Source: QWQI01 sp964608915 (lineage in GTDB: Bacteria > Planctomycetota > Planctomycetia > Isosphaerales > Isosphaeraceae). Taken from it: DNA of 64,000 nucleotides. The translations under genes were made by a program, and so were the position numbers. Each line of letters opens with the position of its first letter. Positions within the stretch are counted from its first letter, which is position 1. Shown here piece after piece: positions 8,353 to 19,931 of this stretch. The stretch is from assembly GCA_964608915.1 (NCBI GenBank), contig CAZSQA010000012.1, positions 97,537-161,536 of the forward strand, read 5' to 3'. Under the pieces are notes generated by a model. The model did no database searches, was not told where the DNA came from, and worked only from the letters and a program-made list of their open reading frames with translations.

Positions 8353-11300
8353 ATGATCTGCCGAAGCATCGTCCGGATCGTTCCCATCTGCCTGACGCTT
8401 CTCATCGTGCTTCCAGGTACGATGCAAGTCACGGCGCAAACCGAAAAATCGACGAGTCAATCCGGGGATTCGATCTTCTCGCGAGTCGTCGCGCCGGCTC
8501 TGGAGTCGAAGTGCCTGCGCTGTCATAACGCGACCAAAGCCCGCGGCGGACTATCCTTCGCCGACGCATCCGGTTTCGTGAAAGGTGGCGAGAACGGACC
8601 GGTCGTCGTGCCCAATAAGCCCGACGAAAGCCTGCTGCTGGAAGTTCTCGCTGGCGAAGAACCCGCGATGCCGCCGGACGACGACCCGCTCAAACCCGAA
8701 ATCGTGGCGGCGATCCGATCCTGGGTCGAATCAGGAGCACCGTGGCCAGAACAGACGAAGCTGGTCGACAAATCGAAGCGCAAACAGGCCCCTCACTGGG
8801 CCTTTCAGCCGATTCGCGTCGCGAAACCTCCAGAAAAGTCAGAGCCCGCGAGCGGCTGGGGCCGCAATGCGATCGACCGCTTCATCGCCACGAAACACGC
8901 CGAACTCAGCTTCCGGCCAGCGCCTGAAGCGGACCGTCGCACACTGATCCGCCGAATCACCTTCGACCTGACCGGGCTGCCGCCGACGCCTGAAGAGATC
9001 CGGGCCTTTGTCGAAGACGCGGCCCCCGACGCTTACGAGAAGCTGGTCGATCGCTTGCTCGACTCTCCGGCTTACGGCGAACGCTGGGCCCGCCACTGGC
9101 TCGATATCGTCCATTACGGCGAGACGCACGGCTACGACAAGGACAAGCCCCGGCCCAACTCCTGGCCATATCGTGATTACGTCATCGATTCCCTCAACGC
9201 CGACAAGCCCTATGGCCAGTTCGTACGAGAGCAGATCGCGGGGGATGCCCTCGACCCGGGCAATCCCACAGCGGTGAAGGCTCTCGGATTTTTGGCGGCG
9301 GGTCCATGGGACTTCATCGGTCACGCCGAGGTTCCGGAGACCAAGACCGACGGCAAGATCGCGCGCCACGTTGACCGAGACGACATGGTCGGCAACGCCG
9401 TCGGCGCCCTGATGAGCGTCACGATCCAGTGCGCCCAGTGCCACGACCATAAATTCGACCCCTTCACACAGAAGGACTATTACGCCCTTCAGGCAACCGT
9501 CTCGGCCGTGGACCGTGCGGAAAGGCCCTTTTTCGCTGACTCGAATTCTCAAGCCCGATACGAACGGTCACGCACCGAAAAACTGGCCCTGATCCGGAAA
9601 ATCCAGGCAACGGAGATGCGAATCGCCGCCATCGCCGGGCCCGAGCTGGCGCGCCGGCGTCAGGCGATCGAAGCGGCCAAAGCCGCGGCGAAGCCGACGG
9701 AACATCCCCAGTACGGATATCACAGCGCCATCGAACCGAAAGACGATGCCGAAAAATGGGTGCGTCTTGAGTTCGTAACACCTGTCGAAATCCGCAAGAT
9801 CTCACTATTTCCCGCGTTCGACAACTTCGCCGGAATCGGTGCCGGCTTCGGGTTCCCCGTGCGCTATCGCATCTCGGGCCAGGCCGATCCCGCCGACCCG
9901 AAAAGCGCTTTCATAGTCGCCGATCGCACTTCCGGCGACCAGAAACGGCCCGGTATCGATCCTGTCACGTTCGAAATCGATCCGGGGAAGAAGGTTCGGG
10001 CCGTCACGATCACGGCCACGAAGCTGGCACCACGGCAGAATGATTTCATCTTCGCTCTGGCCGAAGTCGGCGTTTTCGACGAGACCGGGAAGAACCTGGC
10101 CCCTGGCGCGAAACTGAGTTCATACGATTCCATCGAGGCACCTCCCCGATGGGGGCTCATGAACATGACGGACGGCCTGGCTCCGTCGCGTTCGAATCGC
10201 CCGGAAGCCGAAACAGGGTCGCCGGAAAAACTCGAAGCCGAGCTGAATCAGTGGCTTGCGACGGTCATTCCGGCCGAACTGTCGAAGTCGCTCAAGACCG
10301 CGAAGACCGATCTGGAGAAACAGGAATCGCTCCTGAGCAGCCTGAAACCCGCGGGAACGGTCTTCGCGGCGACGGTTCATACCGGAACCGGCGCCTTTAC
10401 CGGGACAGGAGCCAATGGAGGCATGCCGCGTCCTGTTCGGATTCTGCCCCGAGGCGACGTCAACAAGCCCCAGGCCGAGGTGGCACCGGCAGGTATCGCA
10501 TCGCTCGATTTCGCCGCCGAGTCGTTCGAACTTTCCGACCCTCAGAACGAAGCCGAACGCCGGGCCGCGCTGGCGAGATGGGTAACTCATCGAGAGAATC
10601 CGCTGTTCTGGCGCTCAATCGTCAATCGAGTCTGGCAATACCACTTCGGCCGGGGGATCGTCGATCCGCCTGGCGATTTCGGGCGTATGGGCGGCGTGCC
10701 TTCGCACCCGGAACTGCTGGACTGGCTGGCTTTGCAGCTTCGCGACAGCGGCGAATCGCTCAAAACCCTTCACAGGCTGATCGTCACCAGCGCGACGTAC
10801 AGGCAAGCCTCGACCGGGCCCGCCGAATTCGCCGGGAAAGATGCCGGGAACGTCTATCTCTGGCGGCAGAATCGGCGCAAGCTCGAAGCCGAATCCCTGC
10901 GAGACAGTCTGCTGGCCGTTTCCGGCAAGCTCGACCGGCGCATGGGCGGCCCGCCGTTTCAGGATTTCGTCATCGAGCATCCGGAACACTCGCCCCATTA
11001 CCGTTATGACCTGGCCGACCCGAACGACCCGGCCACGTTCCGCAGGTCGATTTACCGGTTCATCGTGCGCAGTCAGCCCCAGCCATTCCTGACCGCCATG
11101 GATTGCGCCGACCCTTCGATTCGCGTCGATCGCCGCAACGAATCGCTTTCGGCCTCCGCCGCGCTCGCACAGTGGAATCACGCGACGGTTCTGGCCCTTT
11201 CCGAAGCCTTCGGCAAAAGGATGTCGGAACGTCCCGGCTCCATTTCCGATCGTTTGTCATGGGGTTTCGAAATGGCTCTGGGCCGGATGCCGAACCCCGA

Positions 11301-11397
11301 AGAACTCGCCGGACTCATGGAATATACGGCGAAATTCGGATTCGCCCGCACAGCACGCCTGATCTTCAATCTCAACGAATTCGCATTCGTCGACTGA
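8353..11397 (+). CDS. PSCyt1-DUF1549-DUF1553 secreted heme protein (module 1)
   Basis: A 1014 aa protein with a signal peptide (IVRIVPICLTLLIVLPGTMQ). The PSCyt1 heme motif CLRCH is at residues 54-58, followed by the typical ARGGLSFADASG and GEEPAMPPDD segments. DUF1549 spans roughly residues 170-400 (NAIDRF, LTGLPPTPEE, YGERWARHWLD, and a second CxxCH in CAQCHDHKFDP). A discoidin-like insert (VRLEFVTPVEIRKISLF) comes next, then DUF1553 from about residue 720 (ENPLFWRSIVNRVWQYHFG, GVPSHPELLDWLA). It is presumably periplasmic with heme c covalently attached. The enzyme activity of this family is not established; it often lies near sulfatases. The partner DUF1501 gene follows after 42 bases. 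Confidence 0.93.
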   Translation: MICRSIVRIVPICLTLLIVLPGTMQVTAQTEKSTSQSGDSIFSRVVAPALESKCLRCHNATKARGGLSFADASGFVKGGENGPVVVPNKPDESLLLEVLAGEEPAMPPDDDPLKPEIVAAIRSWVESGAPWPEQTKLVDKSKRKQAPHWAFQPIRVAKPPEKSEPASGWGRNAIDRFIATKHAELSFRPAPEADRRTLIRRITFDLTGLPPTPEEIRAFVEDAAPDAYEKLVDRLLDSPAYGERWARHWLDIVHYGETHGYDKDKPRPNSWPYRDYVIDSLNADKPYGQFVREQIAGDALDPGNPTAVKALGFLAAGPWDFIGHAEVPETKTDGKIARHVDRDDMVGNAVGALMSVTIQCAQCHDHKFDPFTQKDYYALQATVSAVDRAERPFFADSNSQARYERSRTEKLALIRKIQATEMRIAAIAGPELARRRQAIEAAKAAAKPTEHPQYGYHSAIEPKDDAEKWVRLEFVTPVEIRKISLFPAFDNFAGIGAGFGFPVRYRISGQADPADPKSAFIVADRTSGDQKRPGIDPVTFEIDPGKKVRAVTITATKLAPRQNDFIFALAEVGVFDETGKNLAPGAKLSSYDSIEAPPRWGLMNMTDGLAPSRSNRPEAETGSPEKLEAELNQWLATVIPAELSKSLKTAKTDLEKQESLLSSLKPAGTVFAATVHTGTGAFTGTGANGGMPRPVRILPRGDVNKPQAEVAPAGIASLDFAAESFELSDPQNEAERRAALARWVTHRENPLFWRSIVNRVWQYHFGRGIVDPPGDFGRMGGVPSHPELLDWLALQLRDSGESLKTLHRLIVTSATYRQASTGPAEFAGKDAGNVYLWRQNRRKLEAESLRDSLLAVSGKLDRRMGGPPFQDFVIEHPEHSPHYRYDLADPNDPATFRRSIYRFIVRSQPQPFLTAMDCADPSIRVDRRNESLSASAALAQWNHATVLALSEAFGKRMSERPGSISDRLSWGFEMALGRMPNPEELAGLMEYTAKFGFARTARLIFNLNEFAFVD

Positions 11398-11439
11398 ATC
11401 ACCCGACGCATTCAGCGATTAGACGACCGAACCGGCGGA

Positions 11440-12993
11440 ATGACCATGCAAGAATCACATCCTTCGCCCTGGCATCGATCGGCCACTTCCGCAAGCCTTC
11501 ATGCGGCCCCGAGCCGTCGCGAATGGCTGCGTCAATCCGGGGCTGGCCTGGGCGGAATCGCTCTGGCCGCCATCATGGCCGAAGAGCAGGCGAAAGCCGC
11601 GAACGTGCCGCCAGGGCAGGGCGGTTCGCCGGGAATTCTCAAAGGCGTTCTGCACCACCCGCCCAAAGCGAAGCGAGTCATCGAACTTTTCATGGCCGGG
11701 GCTGCCAGTCATGTCGACTTGTTCGACTTCAAGCCGGAGCTGATCAAGCGCCACGGGCAGGAATCGGACTTCGGCGAGAAAGTCGAGACCTTCCAGAACG
11801 GTCTTGGCCCTTGGCTCAAGCCGGTCTGGGATTTCCGTCAATATGGCGAATGCGGGCACGCGCTTTCGGAGGTCGTGGCGGACCTCGCGCCGGTCGTGGA
11901 CGACATCGCCTTCGTGCACAACATGGTCGGCAAAACCGGCGTTCACAGCCAGGCGACACTGCTGCAGACGACGGGCTTCTCGCTGCCGGGTTTTCCGTCC
12001 GCCGGGTCGTGGATCAGCTACGCCCTGGGCAGTCTCAACGACAATCTGCCCACCTTCGTCGTCCTGCCCGACCATCGCGGCCTGGCCTCCAATGGCACCA
12101 AAAACTGGGATTCCGGCTTCCTCCCCGGCCAGTATTCCGGCACCGTCGCCTATCCGGGAACATCGTCGCCGATCGCGAACCTTCAGGCCGATCCACGCTT
12201 TCGACAGGAATTCTCAGCCGAATCGGAAGCTGCGGCCCTTTCGCTCATGGAGAAAATCAACCGTGGCCACGCCGCACGGCGGGCGGACGATCCGCGGCTC
12301 GAAGCCCGAATCCGGGGCTACGAACTGGCCGCACGCATGCAGCTGGCCGCTCCTGAAGCGCTCGATATCTCAGGCGAACCGGAACATGTCCTTAAGCTGT
12401 ACGGCCTCGATGACGTCACCAGCGGGACTTATCCCGCCGAAATCAATGCACGCGAGGAAACGCATATCTTCGCCCGCAAGTGTCTGACCGCACGGCGGCT
12501 CGTCGAGCGAGGCGTCCGGTTCGTGCAGATCTGGTCCGGCAACGACAACGGCTTCCCCCGGCGAAATTGGGACAGCCACGAGGACATCCGTCGCGACCAC
12601 GGCCCGCTGGCCAGGGGCATGGCTCGCGGCGCATCAGCGCTGATACAGGATCTCAAACGCAGCGGTATGCTCGAAGACACGATCGTCGTCTGGTCCACCG
12701 AGTTCGGCCGCATGCCTTCCAGCCAGGGTGGCCTGGGCCGAGACCATAACCCTTACTGCTTCACCACCTGGATGGCCGGTGGCGGAATCAGGGGCGGCGT
12801 GGCGTATGGCCCGAGCGACGATTTCGGATACAAGCCTCAGGATCGGGAAAACCCGAGCCGTATTTATGACATCCACGCGACGCTCCTGCACTTGCTGGGC
12901 ATCGACCACAAAAAGCTCACGGTGCGGCACGATGGCATCGACCGCCGACTGACGGACGTGCATGGCCACGTCATCCGCGAAATCCTGGCCTGA
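11440..12993 (+). CDS. DUF1501 protein, Tat-type signal (module 1)
   Basis: A 517 aa protein. A Tat-like leader (SRREWLRQSGAGLGGIALAA) precedes the DUF1501 core. Typical features are FMAGAASHVDLFDFKPEL, SALIQDLKRSGMLEDTIVVW, STEFGRMPSS, GRDHNPYCFTTWMAGGGIRGG, and the terminal DIHATLLHLLGIDHKKLT with LTDVHGHVIREIL. DUF1501 resembles the alkaline-phosphatase/sulfatase fold, so a hydrolase is plausible, but activity is unknown. It follows the module 1 heme protein by 42 bases and is very likely co-transcribed. ATG codons at 11440 and 11446 are both possible starts. Confidence 0.92.
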   Translation: MTMQESHPSPWHRSATSASLHAAPSRREWLRQSGAGLGGIALAAIMAEEQAKAANVPPGQGGSPGILKGVLHHPPKAKRVIELFMAGAASHVDLFDFKPELIKRHGQESDFGEKVETFQNGLGPWLKPVWDFRQYGECGHALSEVVADLAPVVDDIAFVHNMVGKTGVHSQATLLQTTGFSLPGFPSAGSWISYALGSLNDNLPTFVVLPDHRGLASNGTKNWDSGFLPGQYSGTVAYPGTSSPIANLQADPRFRQEFSAESEAAALSLMEKINRGHAARRADDPRLEARIRGYELAARMQLAAPEALDISGEPEHVLKLYGLDDVTSGTYPAEINAREETHIFARKCLTARRLVERGVRFVQIWSGNDNGFPRRNWDSHEDIRRDHGPLARGMARGASALIQDLKRSGMLEDTIVVWSTEFGRMPSSQGGLGRDHNPYCFTTWMAGGGIRGGVAYGPSDDFGYKPQDRENPSRIYDIHATLLHLLGIDHKKLTVRHDGIDRRLTDVHGHVIREILA

Positions 12994-13023
12994 GAACGCG
13001 GGCCAGGTCGAAAGTTACGAAAC

Positions 13024-13064
13024 GAAAAAACCAGCCGAGCCGCGACAGGAAGTCACGACCCGGC
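13024..13064 (-). terminator. terminator of the small secreted-protein gene
   Basis: On the minus strand GCCGGGTCGTGAC pairs with GTCGCGGCTCGGC through 13 pairs including G-U wobbles around a 5-base loop, then TGGTTTTTT. It lies between the DUF1501 stop and the convergent small gene and may act for both. Confidence 0.65.
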
Positions 13065-13110
13065 CGATAGTAGGGGTTCGGTATCGGGAGATCGCCCCTT
13101 GGGTGGACGA

Positions 13111-13527
13111 TCAATAACGGCCGCGATTGTACGGGTTCCAGATCGGCGAGCCCTGGCTGGGGTCGTACCACCAGAACGAATTCCAGCCGTAGAAAGCCGG
13201 CTGATTCGGCCCGATCGTGGCATAGTTGATTGGAGCAGGAGGGTTGGAGGCGTCCGCAGGCCAGTTGCCGGCCGAGGTCACGGTACGGGCCGAAAGCACC
13301 GGTTCGTTCAGATATCCGGTGAATTTCGAACCGCCGCCGATACCGCCGCCGAGCGGCTCCTGATAGGTGTAAACCGGGGCTCCGGGATATCCGCCGGAGA
13401 AAGTGCGAACGGCCGAGCCGTGACCGACGACATGGCCGCCATAAATCATCTGAGCCTGGCCCGAAGTGCCGAAGGCCAAGCTGGCAGCCAGAAGCCCAAA
13501 GGCTACGAACAAGTGTTTCCGAATCAT
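13111..13527 (-). CDS. small secreted protein, unknown function
   Basis: 138 aa with a clear signal peptide (RKHLFVAFGLLAASLAFGTS, cleavage near GQAQ). The mature protein is rich in Gly, Pro, Tyr, Trp and Asn (GWNSFWWYDPSQGSP, WNPYNRGRY at the end), like other small planctomycete surface proteins, and has no Cys. I recognise no domain. A terminator follows it. The composition is reminiscent of the 42746-43270 product, which ends in aromatic- and proline-rich sequence. Confidence 0.65.
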   Translation of the reverse strand: MIRKHLFVAFGLLAASLAFGTSGQAQMIYGGHVVGHGSAVRTFSGGYPGAPVYTYQEPLGGGIGGGSKFTGYLNEPVLSARTVTSAGNWPADASNPPAPINYATIGPNQPAFYGWNSFWWYDPSQGSPIWNPYNRGRY

Positions 13528-13759
13528 GTCGCGAATTCCAGGGGTGCGAAATTCTACGGCTAAGCGAATCCATGCATCGACGGTTGAAGATCCTTCAGGT
13601 GCTGATGGAAATATAAGGCCGGAATCGGGAAACGCAAATCGGATTTGCCGAGATCGCCCACACCGTGGCCAATTCGAATGCGGATGAGTGCTTCATCGAT
13701 TATCATGACTGACGTTCATCGACCCGCGAATTCGATCCGCACTGCTACGGAATCGTTCG

Positions 13760-14998
13760 ATGCCCTCCCGATACTCTTCTCGCTTCGTCTGGCTGCTTTC
13801 GATCGTCATGATCGCGGGTTGCGGTTCGGCCTCCGATCCGGAAGCGGATCGGCGAACGATCGAGACGTTCGTCGCCGATCCCGCCAAGGGTGACGAAAAA
13901 GCAGCCCGAGAGGCTGCCGATCGCATGAAGAAGTCCTCCGGCCCGAACGCTGCGCCACGGGATCTGCTGATCCTGGCGGCCTATTTCGATGCCACGGGCG
14001 ATTCGTCGAATGCCCTGGACCTTTTGCAGCGCATCCCGGACGACCTTCCCGACAGGAAAACCGCGGCCGCCGCTCGTCTCAGCGAAGGACGCATCGCGTT
14101 TTATCGTGCACGCAAGGCGCGCCGTGCGGAGACCGCCCTGATGGCGACCACGAGGCTCGACCCGGGCTCCTACCTGGCCTGGCTACCGTTGGCGGATTTG
14201 TATGACACCCAGAATCGTCGAGTCGAACGTGACGCATGCTATTCCAGGCTCGACGAAGCATCGGCACTCGACAGGAACCGGCTCGTCAACTGGACCTGTG
14301 ACCGTCCCCTCGACTCCGAAGCCGAAGAGGCTGCGCAAGTTCTGCAGGCGTTCGTCGCATCCGATTCCGCGGATGTCGCTTCGGCGATCGCACTGGCAGG
14401 GGACAAAATCCGCCGGGGAGATTTTCCGGGAGCCAGGGGCATTCTCGACGGGATCGATTCGGCAGCCGATGCCGATGCACAGAGGACGATGACACTTCAT
14501 AGAGGCCTGGTCGATCTTGAGACCGGAGAATTCGATGAAGCGACGAAACGGCTCGAATCGGTCGACACTTCCACCATGAAGCCTGAGGAAGTCTGCCTGC
14601 GAACCCGTTCGATCGGACGGATCCAGCTGCAAAACCGCAAATATGAGGAAGCGGAAACCTCGCTCCGAAAAGCACTGTCGATCTCGCCGAACGACCGGGA
14701 GTCGAATCAGCTTTTGGTACAAATCCTTCGGTTGACCGGCCGATCCGCGGAAGCTGAGCCGGTTTCGAAGCGTCTCTCGGCGATCGACCGGCTTGAAGAC
14801 CTGGGGCAGAAAGTGAGGGCGTCGCTCCGCCGGGATGATCCGAAGACGCTTCGCGAGATCGCGGATACGGCCGCCGAAATTGGCCGATACGCACTGGCGA
14901 AAGCCTGGCTGAGGCAGCTTCTCGCGAAAGATCCGCTCAATCAGCAGCTTCAGAAGGAAATCTATCGCATCGACCAGCTCGCCAAAGGCGTTAAGTGA
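13760..14998 (+). CDS. TPR-repeat lipoprotein
   Basis: 412 aa. The leader (FVWLLSIVMIAGC) ends in a good lipobox with lipidation at Cys. The rest is alpha-helical TPR-like sequence, with repeats such as LLILAAYFDATGDSSNALDL, AETALMATTRLDPGSYLAWL and YEEAETSLRKALSISPNDRE. It is likely a periplasmic scaffold or assembly lipoprotein; partners are unknown. It stands alone on the plus strand and converges on module 2, with only 24 bases between the stop codons. Confidence 0.85.
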   Translation: MPSRYSSRFVWLLSIVMIAGCGSASDPEADRRTIETFVADPAKGDEKAAREAADRMKKSSGPNAAPRDLLILAAYFDATGDSSNALDLLQRIPDDLPDRKTAAAARLSEGRIAFYRARKARRAETALMATTRLDPGSYLAWLPLADLYDTQNRRVERDACYSRLDEASALDRNRLVNWTCDRPLDSEAEEAAQVLQAFVASDSADVASAIALAGDKIRRGDFPGARGILDGIDSAADADAQRTMTLHRGLVDLETGEFDEATKRLESVDTSTMKPEEVCLRTRSIGRIQLQNRKYEEAETSLRKALSISPNDRESNQLLVQILRLTGRSAEAEPVSKRLSAIDRLEDLGQKVRASLRRDDPKTLREIADTAAEIGRYALAKAWLRQLLAKDPLNQQLQKEIYRIDQLAKGVK

Positions 14999-15022
14999 TG
15001 AGTACGAGATCGCAACACCTGT

Positions 15023-16468
<1,446 letters not shown>

Positions 16469-16558
16469 CGGATTTCTCCGTTCCGGTTCCTTGCAAGTGT
16501 CTCAGGCATGGCCACCGCAGTTTCGGCAGAGGCCAATCGGCCTGTCAGTTCAGGCCAT

Positions 16559-19500
16559 TCATTCTTTCGTGATCGTTTCGTCGAGATTCAGCAGCACGCG
16601 GCTGACCGCGACCCATCCCGCCAGATCGGCGGCTGTCGTTTCGGCAGGCAATTGAGGAGGTCTCGAAGGATCGAGAGCCGCCAGTTTCCATGCTCTGGCG
16701 GAATCGCCCTGAAGCGATCGGGCCGTTTCGGCCTTCAGGCGCACCAGCTCGGCGACTTCCTCCGCCGTGGGTTTCCGCGCGAGGCAGCGGCGGAATGCGA
16801 ACGTGGCCCGTGCGGCGTCGTCCGCACCGCCTTCCATGGCCGATTTGAGCCCAAGGGCCTTGGCGGCCTCGACGAAAGTCGTTTCGTTGAGTGTCACCAG
16901 GGCCTGCATCGGCGTGTTCGATCGCGACCGGCGCACGCACGAAAAGTCGCCGTTGGGGGCGTCAAAAGTCTGCAGTACCGGGTAAGGAATCGAACGGAAG
17001 CGGAAGGTATAGAGCGAACGCCGATACCGGTTGGGGCCTTTGTCCTCAGGCCACACTTTGGGCCCGTAGCTCACGGGCGGCTGAAACAGAAACGACGGTG
17101 CGGGCGGGAAAACGCTCGGGCCGCCGACGGCCGGGTTGAGCAGCCCGGAGGCCGCCAGGGCGATGTCTCGAACGGCTTCGGCGTCGACTCGCACGCGCGG
17201 GCCGCGGGCGAGCAGACGATTGAACGGATCGCGCTGCAGGTGATCAGGCGTCGGGGCCGACGATCGCCTGTAAGTCGCGCTGCCGGTGATGGTCCGGTGC
17301 AGGTGTTTGAAGCTCCACCCATTGTCCATGAAATCGACGGCCAGCCAGTCGAGGAGTTCCGGATGGCTGGGCGGCTCGCTCTGGCTGCCCAGATCCTCGG
17401 AAGTCGAGACCAGACCGGTGCCGAAATAGGCTTGCCAAACGCGGTTCACGATCGAGCGGGCGGTCGTCGGGGCGTCCCTGTCGGCGATCCAGAGAGCGAA
17501 TCGAAGGCGCGGATCGACGGAGTCACCGCTTTTGGACCGGTTCAGGAACTCCGGCACCCCCGGCGCGACCGTTTCTTTCGGTTTCAGAAAGTCGCCCCGT
17601 TCAAGGCGATGGGTCATTCGCGGCGCTTCGCGATTTTCCAGGACCAGTTGCGACGAACCCTGCGGGTGTTCCGCCCAGGCGGATTCGATGCGCCGGTTGA
17701 GTTCGACGAAATCAGGCTGAAGCGTTCGGAAATGGCTGAAAATCGTAGCGATCTGCCCTTCGGACCGCTTCACCGGTTCCACGGCCAGCGCTTCACGCAC
17801 ACGGGCCGGTACAGGATCGGCGGCAGCGGCAGGGTCAGGCGTGATCGACAGTCGGAAACGGCCCAAATTGTTGTTCTGGTTGTCGTCCGAATTCCAGCCG
17901 CCGTGGCTCTGGTTGAGGCGAACGGTCACGATCGCCCCATCCGGAAATTCCACGGGCTTATCGAACACGAAGACCGCCTGACGGGGCACGTTCGACCGCC
18001 CCGGGCCAAGGTCGCTCGTCCAGGCCGTTTCCGGCTTGTCGTCGATGGCGAACGCGATGGGGCCGGTCACGCGGGTTTTGCCCGATCGATCGTCGAATGC
18101 CGGATCAAGCGGTTTCACAGGCGGGTTCGCGTCGGTCGAAGCTCGTACAACGCGCACCGGCCTGGCTTCGCCCGGCTTGCCTTCAGGGGCCACCGTCACG
18201 GTGAACTCGGAAAGCCCGAACAGGCCATAGATCGAACGGCCTGGCCCGCCCAGCGGCAGGTTCGGGTCGTTGAGAAGTTCCAGGCGCACGGCCGAGATTT
18301 TTTTCGCACCCGTCGTGGCCGTGAATTCGGTCACGTGCTTCGTCGGGGCGTAGCCTGCGGCCAGAATCGAGCCGTCCTCGAGCAGATAGTGCTTTTGTCC
18401 GCCGCTGGCGTCGAGTTCCGGGCGAAGAATCTCCCAGGCGGTTTTGGCCTCGGGCCGGTCGGCCGCGGCCTTTTCCCAGGCGGCCATGCGCTCGGACCAG
18501 TCCGGCGTCAGCTCGCGGATGCGCTCTTCGACTTCTCGAATCCGCAACAGCAAGTCTGCCCTTTTCTTCTCGTCTTCCGGCGTGTAGACGGGAATGATCG
18601 CTTCGTGGCAGTTGTTCAGCGACGCGAAGACACGGTAATAATCCTGCTGCGTGATCGGGTCGTATTTGTGGCTGTGGCACTGGGCGCACTGGATCGTCAG
18701 GCCCAGCATCGATTTGCCGACGGCGTCCATGCGGTCGAACATGGCCTCCATGCGGAACTGTTCGGGGTCGATCCCGCCCTCTTCGTTGATCATCGAGTTT
18801 CGAAGGAAGCCGGTCGCCACTTTCTGTTCCGAAGTCGCACCTGGCAGCAGGTCGCCGGCGATCTGTTCGATCAGAAACCGGTCGTAGGGCAGATCCCGTT
18901 CGAAAGCCCCGACGACCCAGTCGCGCCAGGCCCAGACTTGACGGCCCTTGTCTTTTTCGTAACCGTCCGAATCGGCGTATCGGGCCGAGTCGAGCCACAT
19001 CTGGGCCCATTTCTCGGCGTAATGCGTCGATTCGAGCAGGCGATCGACCAGTTTCTCCGAGGCATCCGCCGAAGGGTCGGCCACGAAGGCATCGACTTCC
19101 TCCGGCGTCGGCGGCAGGCCGATCAGATCGAGATAGAGCCTGCGAACGAGCGTCGTCCGGTCGGCCGGCGCGTTCGGCTTGAGGCCTTCACGTTCGAGCC
19201 GCGCCTGCACGAAGGCGTCGATCGGATTGCGCACAGCCGCTCGGTCCTTCACATCCGGGACGGCGGGCTTGGTCGGCGTCACGAAAGCCCAATGCTCGGC
19301 CCAGGGAGCACCGGCCGCGATCCAGTCGCGTATCAACGACTTCTCACTATCCGTCAGCGGTTTGTTCGCTTTCGGCGGCGGCATCGTCTCGGTCGCTTCG
19401 CTGGAATGAATCCGCTCGACGACGAGGCTCTCGTCCGGCTTGCCGGGAACGATCGCGGTGCCCGAATCACGTTCGGCGAATGCCTCCGCCTTCGTATCGA

Positions 19501-19699
19501 GCCGCAGCTTCGCCTTGCGGTTCGTCTCGTCCGGGCCATGACACGAAAAACACTTGTTCGAAAGAATCGTGCGAACCTGCTGCACTTTGTCGCGGTCGAA
19601 CTTTACCGGTTCGGCATGCACAGCGACGCAACAGTAGCCGGCGATTCCGGCGAACAGAATCGGACCGAATGAGGCTCGCATGGAAAGTGAGTTTTTCAT
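16559..19699 (-). CDS. PSCyt1-DUF1549-DUF1553 secreted heme protein (module 2)
   Basis: About 1046 aa. The signal peptide (MRASFGPILFAGIAGYCCVA) is followed by the heme motif CFSCH at residues 50-54, then PSCyt1 (KAKLRLDTKAEAF, ETMPPPKANKPLT). DUF1549 carries a second CxxCH (CAQCHSHKYDPITQQ). A large beta-rich insert has LEDGSILAAGYAPT and AFAIDDKPETAW. DUF1553 has ARSIVNRVWQAYFGTGLV and SNTPMQALVTLNETTFVEAA. I chose ATG 19699 because the longer start at 19765 lies inside a perfect TATAAT. The DUF1501 partner follows directly. Activity is not established. Confidence 0.92.
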   Translation of the reverse strand: MKNSLSMRASFGPILFAGIAGYCCVAVHAEPVKFDRDKVQQVRTILSNKCFSCHGPDETNRKAKLRLDTKAEAFAERDSGTAIVPGKPDESLVVERIHSSEATETMPPPKANKPLTDSEKSLIRDWIAAGAPWAEHWAFVTPTKPAVPDVKDRAAVRNPIDAFVQARLEREGLKPNAPADRTTLVRRLYLDLIGLPPTPEEVDAFVADPSADASEKLVDRLLESTHYAEKWAQMWLDSARYADSDGYEKDKGRQVWAWRDWVVGAFERDLPYDRFLIEQIAGDLLPGATSEQKVATGFLRNSMINEEGGIDPEQFRMEAMFDRMDAVGKSMLGLTIQCAQCHSHKYDPITQQDYYRVFASLNNCHEAIIPVYTPEDEKKRADLLLRIREVEERIRELTPDWSERMAAWEKAAADRPEAKTAWEILRPELDASGGQKHYLLEDGSILAAGYAPTKHVTEFTATTGAKKISAVRLELLNDPNLPLGGPGRSIYGLFGLSEFTVTVAPEGKPGEARPVRVVRASTDANPPVKPLDPAFDDRSGKTRVTGPIAFAIDDKPETAWTSDLGPGRSNVPRQAVFVFDKPVEFPDGAIVTVRLNQSHGGWNSDDNQNNNLGRFRLSITPDPAAAADPVPARVREALAVEPVKRSEGQIATIFSHFRTLQPDFVELNRRIESAWAEHPQGSSQLVLENREAPRMTHRLERGDFLKPKETVAPGVPEFLNRSKSGDSVDPRLRFALWIADRDAPTTARSIVNRVWQAYFGTGLVSTSEDLGSQSEPPSHPELLDWLAVDFMDNGWSFKHLHRTITGSATYRRSSAPTPDHLQRDPFNRLLARGPRVRVDAEAVRDIALAASGLLNPAVGGPSVFPPAPSFLFQPPVSYGPKVWPEDKGPNRYRRSLYTFRFRSIPYPVLQTFDAPNGDFSCVRRSRSNTPMQALVTLNETTFVEAAKALGLKSAMEGGADDAARATFAFRRCLARKPTAEEVAELVRLKAETARSLQGDSARAWKLAALDPSRPPQLPAETTAADLAGWVAVSRVLLNLDETITKE

Positions 19700-19763
19700 G
19701 TCCGGAGTACCGTGAGCTTCGCGGCGTATCCGCGTGAGTGCTGATTTTGAGGTGGGCTTAATC

Positions 19764-19769
19764 ATTATA
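19764..19769 (-). promoter_or_regulatory. -10 box (TATAAT) for module 2
   Basis: A perfect TATAAT on the minus strand about 65 bases upstream of the chosen module 2 start; the -35 region (TGTTCG, 17 bases upstream) is poor. The gap 19700-19931 is a divergent promoter region shared with the sulfatase gene. Confidence 0.4.
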
Positions 19770-19931
19770 CTTTCGCGCCGGAGCTTCGAACAGAATTCGA
19801 CTCGTTGAGCGATCGGGCCTTATGCGTTAATCTTGCGCGAATCCGAGCGAACACGAGACTCCGTTCGAAAAGCCGGATCGTTCGTCAGTCCGAATCTTCC
19901 ACGCAGTCGAGAAAATCCGCCGAGGCCCATC

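Noticed and set aside
16508..19672. Very long plus-strand frame of 1054 codons
   Set aside because: It is the antisense shadow of the module 2 heme gene; the protein is Arg/His-rich without domains.
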